Part shown: in pieces, positions 1-8,344 of the stretch
Position numbering within the stretch: position 1 is the first letter of the stretch
How the letters are laid out: every line of letters starts with the position of its first letter
From: DASYLJ01 sp036009625
GTDB taxonomy: Bacteria > Desulfobacterota > Binatia > DP-6
Direction of reading: 5' to 3'
DNA: 64,000 nucleotides
NCBI GenBank assembly: GCA_036009625.1
Contig: DASYLJ010000108.1
Coordinates: 1-64,000 of the forward strand
The notes under the pieces: model-generated
The model's input: only the letters and a program-made list of their open reading frames with translations
Database searches by the model: none
What the model was told of the DNA's origin: nothing
Made by a program: the position numbers and the translations under genes

Positions 1-963
1 CACGGTACGGTCGGTCGTCGTGTACGCGTCGAGCGGCGACAGCAGCCTGACGCCGAGAAGCGTCTCGTCGAGGGCGGGGAGGTGCACGTCGCCCCCATCC
101 CACGACGGCGGGAAGGTCCGCGCCAGGCGCAGCACCTTCCACGTGGCTTCGAAGCCGATCGCGTTCACCGAACGGGTGACGGGGAGGTAGGCGCCGTCGA
201 AGCTCGGGTCCGGCCAGGTCGAGCTGAGCCGGAGATCGGTGTCGCTGCCGGCGGGAAGGATCGCGATGCCGTCGGAGCCCGCGATCGCGAGCGTCATCGC
301 GAACGGCACGCGCGAGCCTGCGGCCGTCGCCGGGTCGACGCCGACGATCCCGTGCACGGCCGCGTCGAGGAGGTCGACGGCGCCGGCGCCGGGCTCGAGC
401 GGACTCTGTTGCTCCGCCCACTCGAGCGTCGGGTTCTCGCGGATCGCGCGCGGATCGCTCAGGCCGAGCGCCAGCGTCATGCGATCCCACCCGATGGCGA
501 CGGTGTCGGTCGGAAAGTCCGCCGTGTCGGGGATGCGAATCGCCCCGTGGAGCGCCAGGCGCGCGACGTAGAGTGGGACGTCGAAGATGCCGCGGCGACG
601 CACCTCGGTCGCGAGCGAGCCCTCGACGTCGAGCGACTCGGGCAACACGTAGCGTCGGCCCGCGGCTTCGCGGATGACCGTCTTCTCCACCTTGTCCTCG
701 GTCACCTTCTCCGACCATCGACGGAGGTAGGGCACGACCAGGAAGGGGCCGCGCACGATCTGGCGCTTGCCCCAGGTGCTCGTCACGTCGTCGATCGCCT
801 CCGCCCGCCGCATCCGCCGCTCCGCGATCGTGCCGTCGATCATGCCGATCGGGATCTGCAGCGAGAGCGCGAGGCTCGCGAGCGCCATCACGCGGAACGG
901 CACCGACGTCCGCAGTCGGTGGCTCAGCGTCTCGAACCAGCTCATCTCGTCGTCACGATCCAT
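1..963 (-). CDS. creD: CreD-like inner membrane protein (C-terminus cut by window edge)
   Basis: The 321 codons present encode the N-terminal part of a CreD (cell envelope integrity / inner membrane protein) family member. I see a short charged N-terminus, one membrane segment near residues 28-45, and then the large extracytoplasmic region with the family's R-G-P-F-L-V-V-P-Y segment. The C-terminal multi-helix membrane domain lies outside the window. The ATG at 963 is preferred over the upstream ATG at 975 because GGAGG sits 5 bases before it. In enterobacteria CreD belongs to the CreBC regulon; no creB or creC is visible here. Family recognised from residue patterns; role in this organism unknown. 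Confidence 0.8.
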   Translation of the reverse strand, partial: MDRDDEMSWFETLSHRLRTSVPFRVMALASLALSLQIPIGMIDGTIAERRMRRAEAIDDVTSTWGKRQIVRGPFLVVPYLRRWSEKVTEDKVEKTVIREAAGRRYVLPESLDVEGSLATEVRRRGIFDVPLYVARLALHGAIRIPDTADFPTDTVAIGWDRMTLALGLSDPRAIRENPTLEWAEQQSPLEPGAGAVDLLDAAVHGIVGVDPATAAGSRVPFAMTLAIAGSDGIAILPAGSDTDLRLSSTWPDPSFDGAYLPVTRSVNAIGFEATWKVLRLARTFPPSWDGGDVHLPALDETLLGVRLLSPLDAYTTTDRTV

Positions 964-1127
964 GGGAACCTCCATTGGTTGATGGTCCCAGGATGACGGA
1001 CGGCGGTGGCAGGGGCGGGGCCCCGGCGAGGAGAAGCCGAGGAGAATTCGTGGCGATTTCGTGGCGGCCGAGTCGGGCGGGCACCGATCACTGGTCCAAA
1101 TCGGGCGAAGCGCCGTAGCGACGTTGG

Positions 1128-1199
1128 CCGGCTACCCGGGAACGAATCTTGCCGTCCGGTCGCGCCAGCGGGTAACCCCTGGCATTGGGGGATCTCGAC
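1128..1199 (+). promoter_or_regulatory. 5' leader related to the one at 12945-13023
   Basis: This stretch aligns along its length with the leader of the paralogous gene at 13024. Both contain an AGCGAC...GCCG.CTACCCG.GAAC block and a GTCGCGCC block, then a C-rich/G-rich pair just before the start codon. Here the pair is short (CCCC 1176-1179 with GGGG 1187-1190) and includes the likely ribosome binding site. The GAAC and GTCG blocks are 15 bases apart, which could also be an ECF-sigma promoter. Function inferred only from conservation. Confidence 0.4.
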
Positions 1200-1485
1200 A
1201 TGCGTCGATCGATGACGGTGGCCTTCCTGCTGGCGTGGTTGCCGCCGACGGCGCTCGGGGCCGACAGCGGCGTCGCCGGGCAGAAACTCACCATCAAGTC
1301 CCGCGGCGCGACGCAGAAGCTCGTCTTCGTGTCGATGGACCCGCTCATGCCCTTTCCACCGATCGCCTCGCCTGACGGCTCCCGTCGGGAAGCAGCAGGC
1401 ATTGCCGGCGCAGACGCTGGGCGACGTACGGTCCGATGCCTGCTGGCACGTGCTGCGGAAGCACGCCCCCGCGTTCGTGCCGTAG
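1200..1485 (+). pseudogene. Broken small exported protein, paralogue of 13024-13347
   Basis: The first ~55 codons from ATG 1200 give a signal peptide and a mature start closely matching the protein at 13024 (A-D-S-G, G-Q-K-L, K-L-V-F-V-S, D-P-L-x-P-F-P). After about position 1360 this similarity stops and the frame becomes low-complexity. The +1 frame instead carries a plausible protein tail (G-K-Q-Q-A-L...W-H-V-L-R-K-H) ending at TAG 1483-1485. I read this as a frameshifted or chimeric remnant. If read straight through, the original frame stays open to 1664, so a fused intact product cannot be excluded. The mature N-terminal motif also resembles the exported proteins at 38477 and 39252. Confidence 0.5.
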
Positions 1486-1574
1486 ACCCGGCAACTCGTG
1501 GAATGTGCGGTGGGAGGCCAACCCCGGAGCGGCGTCGTTGTCGAGTAGAAGTCGGTGTTCGGAGAGGCGGAGGG

Positions 1575-2828
1575 TCAGGACGACGCGGCGATGATCGGGC
1601 GGGCGACGGCCGTCCAGACGTCGGTCCAGCGCAAGGCTGCCTCACCCGCGACGCCGGTGCGTAGCCGATCCAGGAGCGGCGTGTGCCCTGGAAAGCCTGC
1701 CAGCGTGCGATGCAACGCGTCCGCGAGCTCGGTGGCGGTGGTGAACACGAGGCCGTTCTCGCCGTCGCGCACGAGCTCCGCGAGACACGGCCCGTAGCCG
1801 AGCGCCAACACCGGTACGCCGGCGCCGAAGCAGTCGAGCACCTTCATCGGCAGGTCGACGCCGGAGGCCGAGCGGTGGAGCGAGAGGCCGAGATCCGCGG
1901 CACCGAGAAAGCGCGGATACTCGTCGGCGGGAAGCCATAGCGTGCGCAGCTGGACGCGCTCGAGGCCGAGATCGGCGAAGCGACGCTCGTATGCCGCGCG
2001 TCCTGGGCCGTCGCCGGTGACGACGACGGCGACCACGGGCCCACCCTCGTCGCGCAGGCGTGCGTCCAACGCCACGGCTCCCTCGACCAGCAGGTCGAAG
2101 TCCTCGTCGCGGCTCCAGCTCGTCGGGCTCACGACCAGGGCAGGGCGAGCCTCGGGATCCGCCAGCGCGGGCAGCCGAAGTGGGCCGGCGAGACGCTCGA
2201 AGAGCTCGCGGCGCGCGGCGGGCGGTGTCGGCATGAAGCGCCCCGCGGGGCGATCCGGCAGCACGCGCGCACGAATGCCCGACGTCTCGAGTCGCGCCGC
2301 GAGCGCGCGCGACACGCAGAGGTGTGCGTCGGCACGACGTCCCATCCGGAGCTCATGCCGGCGCGCGAGGCGGACGAGCGGATGTCGTTCGCCGAGCGAG
2401 AGCGCCAGCATCGTCCATCCGAGATTGTGCCAGTCGACGATCAGGCGTGCGCCGCGCAGGCGTGCTGCCAGCCACGAGACCGCGAGCGTCGGGATCGCTG
2501 GTGGGTTCTGCACCAGGATCACATCGGGCGGGGCGACACGCCGGAGCAGCGTCAGCAGGAGCGCCACGGCCTGGCGCGACACGTTCCAACCCGCCGCGGC
2601 GACGAAGAGCAGCCGCGGGAGCGTGTGCCGGCCGGCGACCGCCGCCGTCGGCAGGCGATGCACGCGCACGTGCGGATGGGTGCCGATCTCGGTGGGCAAC
2701 GCGTGCTCGACGCTGCCGACGAGGTCGACCGTGGCGTCGCTGTCGGCGAGCGCACCCGCGTGGTACAGCATCCGCGGGCTGCGCCCCAGGTCGCCGAGGA
2801 CGACGATGGTCACCCGAATGCGAGGCAT
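1575..2828 (-). CDS. ALG1-like beta-mannosyltransferase (GT33-type)
   Basis: The 417-residue protein matches eukaryotic ALG1, which adds the first mannose to GlcNAc2-PP-dolichol. Visible ALG1 hallmarks: L-G-D-L-G-R-S-P-R near residue 11; Q-N-P-P-x-I-P at 107-113; D-W-H-N-L at 132-136; D-R-P-A at 192-195; T-S-x-x-x-D-E-D near 236-243; and H-R-S-x-S-G-V-D-L-P-M-K-V-L-D near 318-332. I recalled yeast ALG1 from memory; these blocks coincide in order. It diverges from the MurG-type gene with only 12 bp between starts, so both probably share control. The GTs, WecA homologue and STT3 around it argue for assembly of a lipid-linked glycan. The sugar it transfers is inferred. Start ATG 2828 is chosen by homology at the N-terminus. 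Confidence 0.85.
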   Translation of the reverse strand: MPRIRVTIVVLGDLGRSPRMLYHAGALADSDATVDLVGSVEHALPTEIGTHPHVRVHRLPTAAVAGRHTLPRLLFVAAAGWNVSRQAVALLLTLLRRVAPPDVILVQNPPAIPTLAVSWLAARLRGARLIVDWHNLGWTMLALSLGERHPLVRLARRHELRMGRRADAHLCVSRALAARLETSGIRARVLPDRPAGRFMPTPPAARRELFERLAGPLRLPALADPEARPALVVSPTSWSRDEDFDLLVEGAVALDARLRDEGGPVVAVVVTGDGPGRAAYERRFADLGLERVQLRTLWLPADEYPRFLGAADLGLSLHRSASGVDLPMKVLDCFGAGVPVLALGYGPCLAELVRDGENGLVFTTATELADALHRTLAGFPGHTPLLDRLRTGVAGEAALRWTDVWTAVARPIIAASS

Positions 2829-2840
2829 GGGAAAGGCCCG

Positions 2841-3974
2841 GTGGCCATAGCCGATACGCCCTCGCGGCACCATGCGTTCCAACGCCTGGTGATCGCCGGC
2901 GGCGGCACCGGGGGACATTTCTACCCCGGCATGGCGCTCGTCGAGGCCGCCCGCGCATCGTGGCCGGCGCTCGAGGTCACGTTCGTCGGCACGGCGGACG
3001 GGCCCGAAGCGCGACTCGTCCCGGCGCACGGCCTGCGATTCGCTGCGGTGGCGGGCGCACCGTACTACGGCGTCGGGACGCTCGGCCGGGTGCGGACGCT
3101 CGATCGCCTCGTCGTCGGCGTCGCGCAGGCTCGCCGCGTGCTCCGCACCGTGCGCGCCCAGCTCGTCATCGGCCTCGGCGGATTCGCGAGCGCCGGTGCC
3201 GTCCTCGCCGCACGCAGTCTCGGGCTGCCGTCGATCCTCTACGAGGCGAATGCCACCGCCGGCCTCGCGAACCGGCTGCTCGGCCGTGTCGCCGACCGGA
3301 TCCTGCTCGGATTCGGGAGCGCCACCAGCGACTTTCCCGCGGAGCGCTGCCACACGACCGGCATTCCCGTTCGCCAGGCGGTGTACCGCGCCGCCGCGAT
3401 GCGTCCGTCCCCCTGGACGGCTACGAGCGGGCAGCCGTTCCGCGTCCTCGTCCTAGGCGGCTCACAAGGGTCGAGCTTCCTGAATGCCCGCGTTCCCGGG
3501 CTGCTGCGCGCGCTCGGCCGCCGCGGCGTCCCGTGCGCCGTTCAGCATCAGACGGGCGACGCGGACGCCGGCGCCGTCCGCGCCGCGTACGCCGGTGCGG
3601 ACGTGCTCGCCGAGGTCGCGCCCTTCTTCGATGACGTGGGAGCGGCGTACGAGCGCGCCGATTTCGCGATCACGTGCGCCGGTGCTGGCACGCTGGCCGA
3701 GCTGGCGGCCGCCGGCATCCCCGCGCTCGCGGTACCGCTCGGATGCGCAGCGCGGGACCATCAACGGGCGAACGCGCAGGCATTCGCCGCCGTCACGCGG
3801 CTCTGGTGGATTCCGGAGGAATCCTGGGACGAGCCGGCCATGGCGGAGCGACTCGCCGGTCTCGCCACCGATCCCGCCGCGTTGGCCGCGGCCGGCGCGC
3901 GCATGCGGTCGGCGGCGACGCCCATGGCGGCGCGCGACGTTCTCGACGCCTGCGAGCAGCTCGTGCGCGGCTGA
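2841..3974 (+). CDS. MurG-family (ALG13/14-type) GlcNAc transferase
   Basis: The 377-residue GT-B glycosyltransferase has the MurG signature G-G-G-T-G-G-H-x-x-P-G at residues 20-30, L-G-G-S-Q-G near 205, and a C-terminal block G-A-G-T-L-A-E-L...H-Q-R-A-N-A-Q near 280-310. MurG adds GlcNAc to lipid I; ALG13/14 is its eukaryotic relative, adding the second GlcNAc to the dolichol glycan. There are no dcw cell-wall genes nearby, while an ALG1 homologue diverges 12 bp away and a WecA homologue ends 6 bp after it. I therefore favour a role in a lipid-linked glycan over peptidoglycan, but true MurG cannot be excluded. The start is GTG 2841, the only in-frame start before the nucleotide-binding loop. 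Confidence 0.8.
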   Translation: MAIADTPSRHHAFQRLVIAGGGTGGHFYPGMALVEAARASWPALEVTFVGTADGPEARLVPAHGLRFAAVAGAPYYGVGTLGRVRTLDRLVVGVAQARRVLRTVRAQLVIGLGGFASAGAVLAARSLGLPSILYEANATAGLANRLLGRVADRILLGFGSATSDFPAERCHTTGIPVRQAVYRAAAMRPSPWTATSGQPFRVLVLGGSQGSSFLNARVPGLLRALGRRGVPCAVQHQTGDADAGAVRAAYAGADVLAEVAPFFDDVGAAYERADFAITCAGAGTLAELAAAGIPALAVPLGCAARDHQRANAQAFAAVTRLWWIPEESWDEPAMAERLAGLATDPAALAAAGARMRSAATPMAARDVLDACEQLVRG

Positions 3975-3980
3975 TCCGTG

Positions 3981-5030
3981 CTAGAAAACGTTCCCGCGCC
4001 GCCGCCACGCCAGGAGCGCGGCGAGGCAGGCGGCGCCCAGCACCAGCCCGGCGTAGAGCAGGTTGTGCGTCACGGTCGCGACGACCGCGACCCCGCCGCA
4101 GGCGACCGCGACGCCGTAGAGCACGAGCACCGCGCTCCGGTGGCTCGTGGTGCCGTCCGCGAGCAGACGATGATGCAGGTGCGCGCGGTCGCCGCGCACG
4201 ATGGCGCGCAGCCCGCTGCTCGCGGTGCGGCGAACGACCGCGAGGGCCATGTCCATGATCGGCAACCCGAGCGCGAGCACCGACGACAGGACCACGACGA
4301 CCGTGGCGCTCTTCTCGAGCGCCGCGAGCGCGAGCACCGCGATCAGGTAGCCCACCAGCAAGCTGCCGCTGTCGCCCAGGAAGATCGACGCGGGGGCCGA
4401 GTTGTGGACGAGGAAGCCGGCGAGCGCGCCCGCCAGCACCGCCCACAACGGCACCACGTCGGCGTGCCCTTCGATCCAGGCGATCGTGAGCAGCGGGACG
4501 GCCGCGATCAGCGCGACGCCCGCCGCCAGGCCGTCGAGCCCGTCGATCAGGTTGAACGCGTTCGTGACGGCGACGATCCACGCGATCGTGAGCAGCGCCC
4601 CGACGCCGCCGAGCACGAGGTACGTCCCCGTGAACGGGTTCGTCACACCGGCCATGCCATATCCGCCGGCGAGCGCTGCGCAGGCGGCGACGATCTGTGC
4701 GGCGAGCTTCGCCATCGGCGGCACGCCGCGCAGGTCGTCGAGCACACCGATCGCGAGCACCACCAGGGCTCCGATTCCGAGGCCCCACATGCGCGGGCCG
4801 TCGGCAAGGGCCTGCGTCGTCAGCGGCGCCCCCAGCCCACCGCCCGCCGCGACGGCGCCCGCGATCCCCGCGGCGACGGCGAGTCCGCCGAGACGCGGCG
4901 TCGGCACGAGGTGCACCCGCCGGTCCCCCGGCTGGTCCATGGCGTTCAGGCGTCGCGCGAGCCTCCGCACGAGCGGCGTCGCCGACAGCGAGATGGCTGC
5001 GGCCAGCGCCGCGAGCAGGAGCGACTCCAC
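3981..5030 (-). CDS. WecA/ALG7-type polyprenyl-phosphate GlcNAc-1-phosphate transferase
   Basis: The 349-residue polytopic protein (about ten hydrophobic segments) belongs to the MraY/WecA/ALG7 family that moves a sugar-1-phosphate from UDP-sugar to a lipid phosphate carrier. Visible: D-D-L-R in an early cytoplasmic loop; N-A-F-N-L-I-D-G-L-D-G-L-A-A-G (the catalytic N..D..D-G-x-D-G block); F-L-G-D-S-G-S; and a late H-L-H-H-R-L loop typical of WecA-type members. It would begin the lipid-linked glycan extended by the neighbouring transferases. Start GTG 5030 has AGGGA six bases upstream. The gene converges on the MurG homologue (6-bp gap) and diverges from STT3 with 79 bp between. Confidence 0.88.
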   Translation of the reverse strand: MESLLLAALAAAISLSATPLVRRLARRLNAMDQPGDRRVHLVPTPRLGGLAVAAGIAGAVAAGGGLGAPLTTQALADGPRMWGLGIGALVVLAIGVLDDLRGVPPMAKLAAQIVAACAALAGGYGMAGVTNPFTGTYLVLGGVGALLTIAWIVAVTNAFNLIDGLDGLAAGVALIAAVPLLTIAWIEGHADVVPLWAVLAGALAGFLVHNSAPASIFLGDSGSLLVGYLIAVLALAALEKSATVVVVLSSVLALGLPIMDMALAVVRRTASSGLRAIVRGDRAHLHHRLLADGTTSHRSAVLVLYGVAVACGGVAVVATVTHNLLYAGLVLGAACLAALLAWRRRGNVF

Positions 5031-5109
5031 CGGCGTCCCTCTAGCATGCGGGCACACTGCCGGTCTGTCGCCTGGCCTCCGACGCCGCGACGCTGTACCT
5101 CCGTCGCTC

Positions 5110-7425
5110 GTGCGCGACGGCATCCGTTCGAGTCTCGTGAGCGGGGTTCTTCTGCTCCTCTGCGCGACCCTGGTCGCCTGGGTGCGCCTCGCGCCGCTCG
5201 ATCCGGCCGGTGTCGACCCCGAGCACACGTACATCGGCGAGGACGGCGAGGAGCACGTCTACCTGGGCGACCTCGACAGCTACCTCTGGCTCCGTCACGC
5301 GCGGACGCTGCTCAGGACGGGCAACCCGTGCGATGCGGTCGTCGACGGCGAGTGCCGCGACACACACACCGATGCGCCGGTGGGAGCGCGCACGACCTAC
5401 GCACGCACGCTGCACGTCGCCGCCATCGCGGGGCTGCATCGGCTCATGACGATCTGGTCGCCGCGGCAGCCACTGCCCGTCACGGCGTCGCTCCTGCCCG
5501 TCGTCGTCGGCGTCGCGGGCGTGGTGCCGGCGTTCGCCATCGGTAGCACCCTGGGCGGCCCCGTCGCGGGCGCGTTCGCCGTCGCGCTGACGATGCTACA
5601 GCCGCTCGTGCTCGGCCGCTCGATCGGCGGCGACAACGACGTGTGGAACGTCGTCCTGCCGCTCTACACGTTCTGGTTCGTGCTGCTGGCGCTGCGGGCG
5701 TCGGGCTCGTCTGGTCGCGTGGCATGGGCCTTCGCGGCGGGCGTCTGCACCGGGCTCCACGCGTGGGCCTGGAGCGGCTGGATGCTCGTGCACGTCGTGA
5801 TCGCAGCGGGCCTGGTGGTGACGACGCTGCTCGACGGTCGACGGACGGCGCTCGTGCTGCTCGGCTTCGTCGTCGCGTCGGCCGTCGGAACGAGCCTGAC
5901 GCCGCAGGGCGGCTACCTCCAGCTCCCCGGCGCCGTCATCGCCGCGTTCCTGCCGCAGCACGGATCGGCGCCCACAGCCGACCTCACCTGGCCGAGCGCC
6001 CTCGGCGTCGTCGACGAGCTCCGGCCACTCGATCTGTCCGCGATGGCCCGCGTCGCCGGCGGCGCGCTCGTGCTGGCGGGCGGCGCAGCGGGTGTCCTGC
6101 TGCTGTTGCTCGCGGGTGGCGTCGCACGTGCGGCCGGCGTCATCCTGGCGCTCTGGGCCCTGGCTGGAGCCTATACCGCGTCCAACGGCGTCCGCTTCCA
6201 GCTTCTGCTCGTGCCGCCGCTCGGGATCGCGTGCGCCGTGGCCGTGGGCCGCGCGTCCGCGGCGATCCGGCGCGAGATCCGCTCGGCCGGCCGCTGGTAT
6301 CGCGCCGTCGCGACGACCGTGCTCGGCATCGTGCTCGCACTCGCGTTCGTCCGCGCCGTCGAGCCGGGCTGGACGATCGCCGCCATCTACCGGCCCCGGA
6401 TGTCCGACGCGTGGTGGGACGCGCTCACGCACCTCGGTCAGACCGCGGCCCCCGACGCGATCGTGCACGGGTGGTGGGACTTCGGGCATTGGGTGACCTA
6501 CGTCGCCGACCGGCGCGTGGCGAACGACGGCAGCTCGCTTCTGACGCACATCCCCTACTGGACCGGTCGCGCGCTCCTCGCTCCAACCGAGACCGAGAGC
6601 GCCGGTATCCTGCGCATGCTGAGCTGCGGGTCCGACGCGTTGCCGCGTCCCGAGGGCGAGCACGGCGCGTACGCGACGGTGCGGCGTACCGGACGCGACC
6701 CCGTCGCGGCGTTCGACGTCGTCAACGCCGTCGTGGCACGCGACGCCGCCGCTGCCGCCGACTACCTCGAAGCGCAGGGGTTCACCGCGAGCGAGCGCGC
6801 GGCCGTGCTGCGGGCCACGCACTGCGCGCCGCCGGAATCGTATCTCGTCCTGACGACGCGGCTGCTGGACACGCGCACCGCCCTCGTCGACGTCGGCGCG
6901 CGGGATCCACGTCGTCCGTCTGGCACCAACCGCGTGTTCGATCCCACCGACCGGGGCACGCCGTTCCTGGCGCGATGGGTGGCGTGCGACCCACCCCGGC
7001 CCGACGGTGAGCACACGTGTCCGATCGAGACGTCCATTGCCGCCGGAGCCGTGCGTCTCGGCTCGTTCAGCTATCGCGCCGACGCCGTCGGCCGCTCGAT
7101 CCTGGTCGCCGGCGACGCCGACGGCCGGATGACTGCGGGCGCGCCGGGCCTGGTCCTTCTCGCGGGGCCGAACGGTCTCGAGCGGGTGACGCCGGCATCA
7201 CCCGCGCTCCCTGATCTCGGCGTGATGATCGACGTCCGGAATGCGCGCATCCTGGTCGGCGAGCCGGCGTTCATCGCATCGACGCTGGTGCAGCTGCTCT
7301 ATCTCGACGGGCGCTACGCGACCCGCTACGCGAAAGTCGACGAGCGGGTTGCCGGCGACGAGCGGGTGACGACGTGGCGGATCGACTGGCCGCCCGGGAC
7401 GTCGGTCCCGGGCAGCGTCGACTGA
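5110..7425 (+). CDS. STT3/PglB-type oligosaccharyltransferase
   Basis: The 771-residue protein has a polytopic N-terminal half and a soluble C-terminal half, the architecture of STT3/PglB/AglB, which moves a glycan from its lipid carrier to Asn in N-x-S/T. Visible: the first acidic motif D54-L-D56 in G-D-L-D-S-Y-L-W; a second acidic pair G-G-D-N-D near 176; and the sequon-reading motif W455-W-D-F-G459 (W-W-D-Y-G in most members). PglB of Campylobacter is ~713 residues, so the length fits. GTG 5110 is chosen as start ahead of the first membrane helix; GTG 5137 is possible. It lies among homologues of most other steps of the same pathway. Confidence 0.85.
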   Translation: MRDGIRSSLVSGVLLLLCATLVAWVRLAPLDPAGVDPEHTYIGEDGEEHVYLGDLDSYLWLRHARTLLRTGNPCDAVVDGECRDTHTDAPVGARTTYARTLHVAAIAGLHRLMTIWSPRQPLPVTASLLPVVVGVAGVVPAFAIGSTLGGPVAGAFAVALTMLQPLVLGRSIGGDNDVWNVVLPLYTFWFVLLALRASGSSGRVAWAFAAGVCTGLHAWAWSGWMLVHVVIAAGLVVTTLLDGRRTALVLLGFVVASAVGTSLTPQGGYLQLPGAVIAAFLPQHGSAPTADLTWPSALGVVDELRPLDLSAMARVAGGALVLAGGAAGVLLLLLAGGVARAAGVILALWALAGAYTASNGVRFQLLLVPPLGIACAVAVGRASAAIRREIRSAGRWYRAVATTVLGIVLALAFVRAVEPGWTIAAIYRPRMSDAWWDALTHLGQTAAPDAIVHGWWDFGHWVTYVADRRVANDGSSLLTHIPYWTGRALLAPTETESAGILRMLSCGSDALPRPEGEHGAYATVRRTGRDPVAAFDVVNAVVARDAAAAADYLEAQGFTASERAAVLRATHCAPPESYLVLTTRLLDTRTALVDVGARDPRRPSGTNRVFDPTDRGTPFLARWVACDPPRPDGEHTCPIETSIAAGAVRLGSFSYRADAVGRSILVAGDADGRMTAGAPGLVLLAGPNGLERVTPASPALPDLGVMIDVRNARILVGEPAFIASTLVQLLYLDGRYATRYAKVDERVAGDERVTTWRIDWPPGTSVPGSVD

Positions 7426-7432
7426 TCCTCGC

Positions 7433-8110
7433 TTACTGCGGACAGGCGCGCAGCGCGGGGTTCTGGCAGGCGGTCGCCGGCGGCGCATTGGCGAGAACGA
7501 GATCGATGACCTCGTTCACACTCTGTCGGACCTCACCCTTGCACTGCTGGGTGATCGCCGGGTCGGCAAAGCGGCCGTCGCAGGCGTTCTCCATCACGTC
7601 GCCGAGGAGCTTCGCCGACCCGTTGTTGGCGAGCCATGCCTCGAGGTTCGAGACCATGTGGATGCACCCGTCGCACCGGTTGCCCTTGAGCTCCGCGCAC
7701 GACGTCTGGCACGGCTGTTCGGGGCAAGGGAGGCAGGTCTCGCCACCGGTGCACTGATCGTCGGTGAAGCAGAAGCCGCCACCGCTGCACTGACGTCGAC
7801 AGGGAGGGTCGCAGCACTCCTGCTTCAGGCCGCGCTTCACGAACGGACCCATCTTGCGGAGGGCGCGCTCGAGCTGAGCCGGGGGAATCTCGATCTCGGG
7901 ATCCAGACCGCCCAGTCTCTCCACCAGTCCCGCAGCGACCTTGCAGATGCCACTGCGGTCGGCGTCATCGACTGCTCGGCATGCCTTGGACAGCCGCTTC
8001 GTGTTGATGAGGAGAAATGACTCCCCGCCCGATGCGGGGAAGCTCCCGAGCAGGGTGACACCAGCGATTGCCAGTGCACCGAGGATTGCAGCGCCCTTCA
8101 GTTTGGTCAT
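7433..8110 (-). CDS. Exported saposin-B-like protein
   Basis: The 225-residue protein has a signal peptide (residues 1-28), a helical region, a Cys-rich middle (~99-139) and a C-terminal saposin-B-type domain. Its six cysteines C146, C149, C177, C190, C215 and C223 have the family spacing C-x2-C ... C ... C ... C-x7-C, with amphipathic helices between them. Saposin-like domains bind and perturb lipids; bacterial examples are uncommon. N163-G-S165 is an N-glycosylation sequon, and the gene sits 7 bp from the STT3 gene's end in convergent orientation. Start ATG 8110 is supported by GGGGAGA eight bases upstream. That it is a glycosylation substrate is my inference. Confidence 0.7.
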   Translation of the reverse strand: MTKLKGAAILGALAIAGVTLLGSFPASGGESFLLINTKRLSKACRAVDDADRSGICKVAAGLVERLGGLDPEIEIPPAQLERALRKMGPFVKRGLKQECCDPPCRRQCSGGGFCFTDDQCTGGETCLPCPEQPCQTSCAELKGNRCDGCIHMVSNLEAWLANNGSAKLLGDVMENACDGRFADPAITQQCKGEVRQSVNEVIDLVLANAPPATACQNPALRACPQ

Positions 8111-8344
8111 CTCGATCTGTCTCCCCTGCTTCGAAGTTGGCCGTAGCTTTCTCGAAGGTAAGTGAGATGTCGACCGAACGTCAAGCAAAACGAGCCGGCG
8201 TCCGGGCGAGTGCGAGTCCGTCATGCGCTCGGTCGACGGCACCCGCGACCGTCCGGATGGCACCACCTTCGCCGCGATTTTGCAGAGGATTCGCCTATCT
8301 TTCGGGACAATTCCGAAGGGCGCAGTCGTCGCGCGGGGTGAGCC

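Noticed and set aside
82..996. Long plus-strand frame across the left edge
   Set aside because: Arg/His-rich shadow antisense to the creD coding frame, with no domain or start signal.
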